Positions 9,234 through 15,903 of a stretch of 29,805 nucleotides of DNA are shown one piece after another. How positions within the stretch are numbered: position 1 is the first letter of the stretch; the number at the start of each line of letters is the position of its first letter. Source of the DNA: CALGFH01 sp036003705 (GTDB taxonomy: Bacteria; Actinomycetota; CALGFH01); assembly GCA_036003705.1 (NCBI GenBank), contig DASYSE010000042.1:1-29805 (forward strand), read 5' to 3'. The position numbers and the translations under genes are program-made. The notes under the pieces are model-generated. The model worked only from the letters and a program-made list of their open reading frames with translations, was not told the origin of the DNA and ran no database searches.

Positions 9234-11009
9234 ATGACCACGACCGACCGCGCTGCGACCGGTGACGGCCTTGTCGAGATGGCCTGGGACCCGATCACCC
9301 GCATCGTCGGCAGCCTCGGGATCTACACCAAGATCGACTTCAAGCAGAAGCGTGTCGCCGAGTGCTTCTCGACCTCGTCGATCTTCCGCGGCTACTCCAT
9401 CTTCATGAAGGGCAAGGACCCGCGCGACGCCCACTTCATCACCAGCCGCATCTGCGGCATCTGCGGCGACAACCACGCCACCTGCTCGGTCTACGCCCAG
9501 AACATGGCCTACGGCGTACGCCCGCCCCACCTGGGCGAATGGATCATCAACCTGGGCGAGTCGGCCGAGTACATGTTCGACCACAACATCTTCCAAGAGA
9601 ACCTGGTCGGGGTCGACTACTGCGAGCGCATGGTCAGGGAGACCAACCCGGGGGTGCTGGAGCAGGCCAACCGGACCGAGTCGCCCCACGCCGCCGACCA
9701 CGGCTACCGGACCATCGGCGACATCATGCGCTCGCTGAACCCGCTGGAAGGCGAGTTCTACCGCGAGGCGCTGCAGGTCAGCCGCTCCACCAGGGAGATG
9801 TTCTGCCTGATGGAGGGCAGGCACGTCCACCCCTCGACGCTGTACCCGGGCGGCGTCGGCACGGTCGCCACCGTGCAGCTGTTCACCGACTACCTGACCC
9901 GGCTGATGCGCTACGTGGAGTTCATGAAGCGGGTCGTGCCCATGCACGACGACCTGTTCGACTTCTTCTACCAGGCGCTGCCCGGCTACGAGCAGGTCGG
10001 CCAGCGGCGGGTGCTGCTGGGCTGCTGGGGGAGCCTCAACGACCCCGAGTTCTGCGACTTCAAGTACGAGAACATGACCAGCTGGGGCCGCAAGATGTTC
10101 GTGACCCCGGGTGTCGTGGTCGACGGCAGGCTGGTCACCGACGACCTGACCAAGATCAACCTGGGCATCCGCATCCTGCTGGGCAGCTCCTACTACCAGG
10201 ACTGGGAAGACCAGCCGATGTTCGTGACCGAGGACCCCCTCGGCAACCCGGTCGACCGGCGCCACCCCTGGAACCAGCACACCATCCCCAAGCCCCAGAA
10301 GCGCGACTTCGACAACAACTACTCCTGGGTGATGTCGCCGCGCTGGTTCGACGGCACCGACCACCTGGCCCTCGACACCGGCGGCGGGCCGATCGCCCGG
10401 CTGTGGTCGACCGCCCTCTCGGGCCTGGTCGACATCGGCTACATCAAGGCCACCGGCAGCAGCGTGGTCATCAACCTGCCAAGGACGGCCACCAGGCCCG
10501 AGGCGTCGTTCGAGTGGAGGATCCCGCGGTGGTCCAACGCCATCGAGCGCAACCGGGCCCGCACCTACTTCCAGGCCTACGCGGCCGCCGCGGCCCTGCA
10601 CTTCACCGAGAAGGCGCTGGCCGAGATCCGGGCCGGCCACACCAAGACCTGGGAGACCTTCAAGGTGCCCGACGAGGCGATCGGCTGCGGCTTCACCGAG
10701 GCCGTCCGGGGCGTGCTCTCCCACCACATGGTCATCCGCAACGGCAAGATCGCCAACTACCACCCCTACCCGCCGACGCCGTGGAACGGCAGCGTCCGCG
10801 ACACCTACGGCACCCCCGGCCCCTACGAGGACGCCGTCCAGAACACCCCGATCTTCGAGGAGAACCCGCCGGAGAAGTTCAAGGGCATCGACATCATGCG
10901 GACGGTCCGCAGCTTTGACCCGTGCCTGCCCTGCGGGGTCCACATGTACCTGGGCGACGGCAACGTGGTGAAGAGGCTGCACTCGCCGACCATGCTCAAC
11001 CAGGGGTAG
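9234..11009 (+). CDS. hhyL: Group 1h [NiFe] hydrogenase large subunit
   Basis: Catalytic subunit that oxidises H2 at the Ni-Fe centre, 591 residues. The N-terminal metal motif is RICGICGDNH, with Cys74 and Cys77. The C-terminal motif is DPCLPCGVH, with Cys564, Cys567 and His570. Twenty-one residues follow His570; this tail is expected to be cut off by the protease encoded at 14612-15130 after nickel insertion. Start ATG 9234 has GGGAGGGGA just upstream. The whole protein matches the actinobacterial (formerly group 5) type rather than the Huc type, and its pairing with an Asp-containing small subunit agrees. The role is probably energy from atmospheric H2 during persistence, as known for this family. 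Confidence 0.97.
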   Translation: MTTTDRAATGDGLVEMAWDPITRIVGSLGIYTKIDFKQKRVAECFSTSSIFRGYSIFMKGKDPRDAHFITSRICGICGDNHATCSVYAQNMAYGVRPPHLGEWIINLGESAEYMFDHNIFQENLVGVDYCERMVRETNPGVLEQANRTESPHAADHGYRTIGDIMRSLNPLEGEFYREALQVSRSTREMFCLMEGRHVHPSTLYPGGVGTVATVQLFTDYLTRLMRYVEFMKRVVPMHDDLFDFFYQALPGYEQVGQRRVLLGCWGSLNDPEFCDFKYENMTSWGRKMFVTPGVVVDGRLVTDDLTKINLGIRILLGSSYYQDWEDQPMFVTEDPLGNPVDRRHPWNQHTIPKPQKRDFDNNYSWVMSPRWFDGTDHLALDTGGGPIARLWSTALSGLVDIGYIKATGSSVVINLPRTATRPEASFEWRIPRWSNAIERNRARTYFQAYAAAAALHFTEKALAEIRAGHTKTWETFKVPDEAIGCGFTEAVRGVLSHHMVIRNGKIANYHPYPPTPWNGSVRDTYGTPGPYEDAVQNTPIFEENPPEKFKGIDIMRTVRSFDPCLPCGVHMYLGDGNVVKRLHSPTMLNQG

Positions 11010-11015
11010 CGGCCC

Positions 11016-11858
11016 ATGGCTGAGGGGCGCGACCTGCGTACGGTCGGCACGCGGATCGAGGAGCTGCTCGGCCGGCTCCGCGACCGTGGAGACCCGACCA
11101 CCGCGGAGTCCGCCGAGGAGGTCGTGCGCCTCGTCGTCGAGTTCTACGGGGCCGCATTCGCGAGAACGGTCGAGCTGGCCGGGCCCGAAGTCCTCGAACG
11201 GCTCGTGGAGGACGAGCTGGTTGCCAGCCTGCTCGTCCTCCACGACCTCCATCCCAAGGACACCGAGACCCGGGTGCTGGAGGCGCTGGACCAGGTCCGC
11301 CCCTACCTCGGCTCCCACGCCGGTGGGGTCGAGCTGCTCGGGGTCGACCCCGAGGGCGTCGTGTGGCTGCGCCTGGAGGGCAGCTGCGACGGCTGCCCGT
11401 CCTCCACCATGACGGTCAAGCTGGCCATCGAGCGGGCCATCGAGGAGGCCGCCCCGGAGGTGACCGCCGTCGAGGTCGAGAACCTCACCACGGAGCCGGA
11501 GCCGAAGCTGCTCCAGATCCGGCCGTTGCGCCGCGAGTGGGAGGTGGTCGAGGGACTGGACCGGCTGGCGGCGGGACGGCTGACCGCGATCGAGGTCGCC
11601 GGGACCGGCGTGGTCGTCTGCAGCGTCGCCGGGGAGCTGTACGCCTACCGGGACCGCTGCCCGGCCTGCGGGACCGGGCTGGCCGCCGGCGCCGACCTCG
11701 ATGCCGAGGTGCTGTCCTGCGGGTCCTGCCGGCAGCGCTACGACGTCCGGCTGGCCGGCCGCGGGATCGACCACCCGGAGCTGCACCTGGAGCCGCTGCC
11801 CCTGCTGACCGGCGACGGCGGGGTGCGCCTGGCCGTCGGGTCGGGGGCCGGCTGGTGA
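11016..11858 (+). CDS. NifU-domain/Rieske-like iron-sulfur protein of the hydrogenase operon
   Basis: A 280-residue protein resembling the HhyE/HucE-type Fe-S partner encoded next to actinobacterial hydrogenases. Residues about 85-165 form a NifU C-terminal domain with GSCDGCPSS (Cys124, Cys127), which can hold an Fe-S cluster between two subunits. Residues about 175-275 resemble a Rieske fold, but the expected Cys-x-His and Cys-x2-His are replaced by Cys-x2-Cys pairs (Cys215/218 and Cys235/238), so the site would be rubredoxin- or zinc-like rather than a true Rieske cluster. The likely role is to pass electrons from HhyS to the quinone pool or another acceptor. ATG 11016 follows the hhyL stop by 6 nt, and the stop overlaps the next start (GTGA). 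Confidence 0.85.
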   Translation: MAEGRDLRTVGTRIEELLGRLRDRGDPTTAESAEEVVRLVVEFYGAAFARTVELAGPEVLERLVEDELVASLLVLHDLHPKDTETRVLEALDQVRPYLGSHAGGVELLGVDPEGVVWLRLEGSCDGCPSSTMTVKLAIERAIEEAAPEVTAVEVENLTTEPEPKLLQIRPLRREWEVVEGLDRLAAGRLTAIEVAGTGVVVCSVAGELYAYRDRCPACGTGLAAGADLDAEVLSCGSCRQRYDVRLAGRGIDHPELHLEPLPLLTGDGGVRLAVGSGAGW

Positions 11859-12568
11859 GCGCCGGCCTGCGCCGCTTCGTCGGCGCCCGACCGGAGCCTC
11901 CACCCGTCCCTGGGGTGGGGGAGAAGGAGCGCGCCGCGCCGGGCGAGGCCTGCGAGATGTGCGCCGAGCCGATCGGCGACGGCCACTCCCACGTGGTCAA
12001 CCTGGACAGCCGCAACATCATGTGCACCTGCCGGGCCTGCTACCTGCTGTTCACCCACCAGGGGGCGGCCGGCGGGCGCTACCGGGCGGTGCCCGACCGC
12101 TACCTGCACGACCCGTCGTTCCAGCTGGGCGAGGGCCAGTGGGACGCCCTGCAGATCCCGGTGCGGGTCGCCTTCTTCTTCAACAACTCCGCGCTCGGGC
12201 GGGTGGTCGCCTTCTACCCGAGCCCGGCCGGGGCGACCGAGTCGCTGCTGCCGCTGGAGGCCTGGGAGGAGGTGGTCGCCGCCAACCCGGTCCTGACCGG
12301 CCTTGTCCCCGATGTCGAGGCGCTGCTGGTGCAGCGCACCGGTGAGGGCTTCGAGTGCTTCCTGGTCCCGATCGACGCCTGCTACGAGCTGGTCGGCCTG
12401 GTCCGGATGCACTGGAAGGGGTTCGACGGCGGCCAGGAGGCGTGGGAGGCGATCGACGGCTTCTTCGACCGTGTCCGCGAGCAGAGCCGCCCCCTCGCCG
12501 AGCCGGCCGGGGGGTCCGGGGGGTTCATGGAGCGGAGCGGTAGCCCCCCGGAGGGACGGGTGCCATGA
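11855..12568 (+). CDS. DUF5947-like protein of unknown function
   Basis: A 237-residue soluble protein that I recognise as DUF5947-like, a family found beside actinobacterial hydrogenases. GTG 11855 overlaps the preceding stop by 4 nt. A Cys/His cluster near residues 33-65 (CEMCAEPIGDGHSH, then MCTCRACYLLF) looks like a metal-binding treble-clef or zinc ribbon. The middle (about 90-215) is a mixed alpha/beta region with VAFFFNNS and FECFLVPIDACYELVGLVR and no known catalytic motif. The last 30 residues are low-complexity and coincide with a long inverted repeat in the DNA (12515-12552), so the tail may come from insertion of a repeat. No function is established; a role in maturation or assembly is inferred only from the operon. 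Confidence 0.8.
   Translation: MSAGLRRFVGARPEPPPVPGVGEKERAAPGEACEMCAEPIGDGHSHVVNLDSRNIMCTCRACYLLFTHQGAAGGRYRAVPDRYLHDPSFQLGEGQWDALQIPVRVAFFFNNSALGRVVAFYPSPAGATESLLPLEAWEEVVAANPVLTGLVPDVEALLVQRTGEGFECFLVPIDACYELVGLVRMHWKGFDGGQEAWEAIDGFFDRVREQSRPLAEPAGGSGGFMERSGSPPEGRVP
12515..12552 (+). repeat. 9-bp stem-loop at the DUF5947/DUF6084 border
   Basis: TCCGGGGGG (12515-12523) is perfectly complementary to CCCCCCGGA (12544-12552), with a 20-nt loop. It lies in the last codons of the DUF5947-like gene and its 3' arm runs into the GGAGGGA ribosome binding site of the next gene, so folding could lower translation of that gene. It resembles the other GC-rich border elements in this window. Confidence 0.55.
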
Positions 12569-13206
12569 CCGACCTGGTCTTCGACTGCATCGACGCCCGG
12601 CCCGAGCGCTACGCGGCCGTCCCCACCCTGCAGCTCAAGCTGCGGATCTCGGAGACCACCGGCGAGCAGGTCCACGCGATCGCGCTGCGCTGCCAGATCC
12701 GCATCGAGCCGCAGCGCCGGCGCTACTCGTCGCAGGAGGCCGACGGCCTGCTGGAGCTGTTCGGCGAGACGCAACGCTGGGGCGACACCCTCAAGCCGAT
12801 GCAGTTCGCCACCGTCTCGCTGATGGTGCCCAGCTTCTCCGGCAGCACCGAGCTCGACCTGCCGGTGCCCTGCACCTACGACTTCGAGGTGGCCGCCTCC
12901 AAGTACCTGCACGCGCTGGGCGACGGCGAGGTCCCGCTGCTGCTGCTGTTCAGCGGGACCGTGTTCACCAAGGGGATCAGCGGGTTCTCGGTCGGCCAGG
13001 TGCCATGGCACAAGGAGGCCACCTACCGGCTGCCGGTCTCGGTGTGGCGGGAGATCATGGACCGCTTCTTCCCGGGCAGCGGCTGGATCCGGGTGCGGCG
13101 CGACACGCTGGACGCCCTGCAGCGCTTCAAGGCGGTCCGGGCCCTGCCGACCTGGGACGAGGCCTTCGAGACGCTGTTCAAGGAGGCAGGGGAGGCCGAG
13201 CGGTGA
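12565..13206 (+). CDS. DUF6084-like protein of unknown function
   Basis: A 213-residue soluble protein that I recognise as DUF6084-like. ATG 12565 overlaps the preceding stop (ATGA), with GGAGGGA about 8 nt upstream. The first 150 residues look like a beta-rich domain, including VHAIALRCQIRIEPQRR, FATVSLMVPSFSGSTELDLP and PLLLLFSGTVFTKG, and the rest is helical. No Cys motif, no membrane segment and no known catalytic signature is visible. The family occurs with group 1h hydrogenases, which suggests a scaffold or chaperone role for the enzyme, but nothing in the sequence proves it. It overlaps the next gene by 4 nt. Confidence 0.8.
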   Translation: MTDLVFDCIDARPERYAAVPTLQLKLRISETTGEQVHAIALRCQIRIEPQRRRYSSQEADGLLELFGETQRWGDTLKPMQFATVSLMVPSFSGSTELDLPVPCTYDFEVAASKYLHALGDGEVPLLLLFSGTVFTKGISGFSVGQVPWHKEATYRLPVSVWREIMDRFFPGSGWIRVRRDTLDALQRFKAVRALPTWDEAFETLFKEAGEAER

Positions 13207-14615
13207 GCGCCGCCTTGCCGGCCTTCGAGCTGGCCCGCAAGGTGGCCGACGCCGTCCTCTACGAGGGCTACCTGCTCTACCCCTACCGGGCGTCGGCGGC
13301 CAAGAACCAGGCTCGCTGGCAGTTCGGGGTGCTGATGCCCCGCCTGTGGAGCGAGGAGGGCCCCGACGAGCCATGGGCGACCCAGACCGAGTGCCTGCTC
13401 GAGCCCGAGGAGACCACCACCGTCCACGCGCTCGTGCGCTTCCTGCACGTGCAGTCCAAGACCGTCGAGGCGGTCGACGTCGAGGGCGGGACCTTCCGCG
13501 AGGTGCCGGAGCTGCGGATCAATGGGTCCGAGCTGCTCCCATGGGACGAGGCCACCGAGCAGGAGGTGACGGTCGAGGCCCCGCTGGCCCAGCTGCTGGA
13601 GGGCGAGCTGGTGGCGCCGTTCGAGCGGCCGGGCGGCCGCCGGGTCGAGCCGGTCCACACCCCGGCCGGCAGGCTGGTCGGGCGGACGGTCCGCCGGCGC
13701 TGGCCGGTCCTCGGCGCGGTCCGGCTGTCGGCCGAACGGCTCGAGGGCCCGTACGGCCTGGTCCGCCTGCGCGCCCGGCTGGAGAACGCCTGCGCCTGGC
13801 ACGACCCGAAGGCCGGCAGGAACACGGCGCTGCGGCGCTCGCTGGTCGCGGCCCACAGCCTGCTCGGCGTCGACCACGGGGTGTTCCTCTCGCTGCTCGA
13901 CCCGCCGGAGTGGGCCAAGCCGGCCGTTTCGACCTGCCAGAACCTGCACACCTGGCCGGTGCTGATCGGCGAGGAGGGCCGGCGGGACGCGATGCTGTCC
14001 TCGCCGATCATCCTCTACGACCACCCGACCATCGCCCCCGAGAGCCCCGGCGACCTGTTCGACTCGACCGAGATCGACGAGATCCTGACCCTGCGGACCA
14101 TGGTCTTGACCGAGGACGAGAAGCGGGAGGCGAGAGCGACCGACGAGCGGGCGGCCGCGATCATCGACCGGGTCGATACCATGCCGGCGGAGCTGCTGGA
14201 GCGGCTCCACGGCGCCGTCCGCTACCTGCGCGGAGTCGAGGGGTCGCAGGCGGGCCCGGAGGAGGGGGGGGTCAGCGGCCCGGGCGGGGCCACTGGGGCC
14301 GAGGTCGCTCCGGAACTGGTGCCGTGGTGGGACCCCGGGGCCGACACCACCGTCTCGCCCGAGACCGACGGCGTGGTCGTGGCCGGGGTCAACGTCGCCA
14401 AGGGGAGCAGGGTGCGGCTGCGCCCCGGCCAGCGCCGGGCCGACGCCCAGGACATGTTCCTCACCGACCGTCTGGCCACCGTGGAGGCCGTGTTCCTGGA
14501 CGTCGACGGCAACCGCCACCTGGCCGTCACCCTCGACCAGGACCCCGCGGCCGACCTGCAGCGCTGGCACGGCCGCTTCCTCTACTTCTCACCCGACGAG
14601 GTGGCGCCGCTGTGA
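13203..14615 (+). CDS. Uncharacterised hydrogenase-operon protein, 470 residues
   Basis: GTG 13203 overlaps the preceding stop by 4 nt, and the stop overlaps the following protease start, so translation is probably coupled on both sides. The N-terminal 350 residues are mixed alpha/beta, starting KVADAVLYEGYLLYPYRAS, with RWQFGVLMPRLW and later PEWAKPAVSTCQNLHTWPVL and SSPIILYDHPTIAPESPGDL. A Gly/Ser/Pro-rich linker (about 345-372) contains a run of eight G bases in the DNA. The C-terminal ~95 residues (PWWDPGADT to the end) look like a small beta-barrel. I cannot assign a fold or enzyme class. Its size and its position between DUF6084 and the maturation protease suggest a dedicated accessory of the group 1h hydrogenase. 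Confidence 0.8.
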   Translation: MSAALPAFELARKVADAVLYEGYLLYPYRASAAKNQARWQFGVLMPRLWSEEGPDEPWATQTECLLEPEETTTVHALVRFLHVQSKTVEAVDVEGGTFREVPELRINGSELLPWDEATEQEVTVEAPLAQLLEGELVAPFERPGGRRVEPVHTPAGRLVGRTVRRRWPVLGAVRLSAERLEGPYGLVRLRARLENACAWHDPKAGRNTALRRSLVAAHSLLGVDHGVFLSLLDPPEWAKPAVSTCQNLHTWPVLIGEEGRRDAMLSSPIILYDHPTIAPESPGDLFDSTEIDEILTLRTMVLTEDEKREARATDERAAAIIDRVDTMPAELLERLHGAVRYLRGVEGSQAGPEEGGVSGPGGATGAEVAPELVPWWDPGADTTVSPETDGVVVAGVNVAKGSRVRLRPGQRRADAQDMFLTDRLATVEAVFLDVDGNRHLAVTLDQDPAADLQRWHGRFLYFSPDEVAPL

Positions 14616-15130
14616 CCCTGTCCGCCGAGCCGCGCCCAACGGTCCTCGTCGCCGGGGTCGGCAACGTCTTCCTCGGCGACGACGGGTTCGGGGTCGAGGT
14701 GGCGAGGCGGCTGGCCACCGAGCGCCTGCCCGGCTGGGTCAGGGTGGCCGACTTCGGCATCCGCGGCGTCCACCTGGCCTACGAGCTGCTGGAGGGCTAC
14801 GAGAAGGCGATCCTGATCGACGCCACGCCCCGCGGGGAGGCGCCGGGCACCGTGTACGTGATCGAGCCGGACCTGGACGGCCGGCCCGACCCGGCCCCCG
14901 AGACCGGGCCCGGGGTCCTGATCGACGCCCATGGGATGGAGCCGGACGCGGTGTTCGCCCTGCTGAAGGCCCTTGGCGGCGACCTCCCCAAGCTGCTGGT
15001 GGTCGGCTGCGAGCCGGCCGAGGTGTCCGAACGGATGGGGTTGAGCCGCTCGGTCGCCGGCGCGGTCGACCAGGCCGTCGCCGTCGTCCGCGAGCTCATC
15101 GGCGAGCGCGAGACCGGGGAGGAGGGATGA
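14612..15130 (+). CDS. Hydrogenase maturation protease (HyaD/HupD, M52 family)
   Basis: A 172-residue endopeptidase that removes the C-terminal tail of the large subunit after nickel is inserted. The family signature GVGNVFLGDDGFG lies at residues about 15-27, with a metal-binding acid. A second acid is in LIDATP, and the conserved His is in IDAHGMEPD, so the nickel-sensing triad looks intact. The expected substrate is HhyL, encoded upstream, with cleavage after His570. GTG 14612 overlaps the previous stop by 4 nt, and the stop is overlapped in turn by the next start (ATGA). It would act in the cytosol. Confidence 0.93.
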   Translation: MTLSAEPRPTVLVAGVGNVFLGDDGFGVEVARRLATERLPGWVRVADFGIRGVHLAYELLEGYEKAILIDATPRGEAPGTVYVIEPDLDGRPDPAPETGPGVLIDAHGMEPDAVFALLKALGGDLPKLLVVGCEPAEVSERMGLSRSVAGAVDQAVAVVRELIGERETGEEG

Positions 15131-15237
15131 GCATGCTTCGCCGCCTGGTGGTTGGCGCGGCGCTGGTCGGGCTGGTCGTGGTCCTGCGCAAGTCGATACC
15201 GGACCTCGCCCGGTACCTCAAGATCCGGCAGATGTGA
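15127..15237 (+). CDS. 36-residue membrane microprotein (DUF6893-like)
   Basis: A very short gene, too small for most ORF callers. ATG 15127 overlaps the protease stop (ATGA), and its own stop TGA 15235-15237 overlaps a GTG in frame with hypA. GGAGGG stands directly before the start. The product has a basic N-terminus (MSMLRR), one hydrophobic helix (LVVGAALVGLVVVLR) and a basic tail with PDLARYLKIRQM. This pattern matches the DUF6893 family of small actinobacterial proteins often seen beside hydrogenase genes. A possible job is to tether the anchor-less hydrogenase to the membrane, but this is inference. Confidence 0.75.
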   Translation: MSMLRRLVVGAALVGLVVVLRKSIPDLARYLKIRQM

Positions 15238-15272
15238 GCGGCCGTCCCCCGACGGCGGCAGGGAGGGAGCTG

Positions 15273-15635
15273 GTGCACGAGCTGGGACTGTGCGAGGGGA
15301 TCCTGGAGGCGGTGGAGCGCCGGGCCGCCGGCCGCCGCGTGACCCGGGTGCGGGTCAGGGTCGGGGCGCAGCACCGGGTGGTCGAGCCGGCCCTCGACCA
15401 GGCGTTCGCGCTGGTGTCGGAGGGAACGGTGGCCGCCGGCGCGGCCGTCGACCTGGTGGTGGTGCCGGTCCTGCTCCGCTGCCTTGACTGCGGCAGCGAG
15501 GCCGAGTCCACCGACGCCCTCGCCGCCTGCTCGGCATGCGGCGGCCTTGATCTCGAGACCAAGGGCGGTGACGAGCTGATCCTGGAAGCAATTCACGTGG
15601 AGGGGGAAGACGGTGTGTCTAGGCATCCCGGGTGA
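15273..15635 (+). CDS. hypA: Hydrogenase nickel metallochaperone HypA
   Basis: Delivers nickel to the large subunit, 120 residues. GTG 15273 is chosen because it gives the family N-terminus Met-His-Glu, whose His2 binds nickel, and because GGAGG (15262-15266) lies 6 nt upstream. A GTG at 15234 in the same frame overlaps the microprotein stop in the GTGA pattern used throughout this operon, but would add 13 residues and bury the nickel site. The zinc domain is visible: CLDCG and CSACG near residues 70-91. Its usual GTPase partner HypB is absent from the window. The 3' end overlaps hypC by 23 nt. Confidence 0.92.
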   Translation: MHELGLCEGILEAVERRAAGRRVTRVRVRVGAQHRVVEPALDQAFALVSEGTVAAGAAVDLVVVPVLLRCLDCGSEAESTDALAACSACGGLDLETKGGDELILEAIHVEGEDGVSRHPG

Positions 15636-15885
15636 GGTCGTCGAGATTCTCGACGACCGGCCCGACCTGGCCAAGGTCGACGTGAGCGGGGTCAGGCGGG
15701 CGATCAACATCGGCCTGCTCGAGGACGAGAAGGTGGCGCCTGGCGACTGGGTGCTCATCCACGTCGGGTTCGCCCTTTCCAAGATCGACGAGCAGGAGGC
15801 CAAGGCCGCCCTCGACTTCCTCGAGGGGATCGGCCAGGCCTACGCCGACGAGCTGGCCGCCCTGGCCGACTCGAAGATCGAGTAA
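15613..15885 (+). CDS. hypC: Hydrogenase maturation chaperone HypC
   Basis: A 90-residue OB-fold chaperone that works with HypD to build and carry the Fe(CN)2CO group. It starts at GTG 15613 with Met-Cys-Leu-Gly-Ile-Pro-Gly, the standard HypC N-terminus with Cys2. AGGGGGAAG upstream serves as ribosome binding site. It overlaps the end of hypA by 23 nt in another frame and is followed by hypD after 18 nt. A second, atypical HypC-like gene lies at 7256-7480. Confidence 0.95.
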   Translation: MCLGIPGEVVEILDDRPDLAKVDVSGVRRAINIGLLEDEKVAPGDWVLIHVGFALSKIDEQEAKAALDFLEGIGQAYADELAALADSKIE

Positions 15886-15903
15886 CGAGAGGAGGCCGGA
15901 GCG

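Noticed and set aside
9135..11903. 922-residue open frame on the minus strand across hhyL
   Set aside because: It is the antisense of hhyL and its neighbours, rich in Val/Asp/Gly/His as expected from GC-rich reversed codons, with no recognisable domain. The forward proteins have clear motifs.
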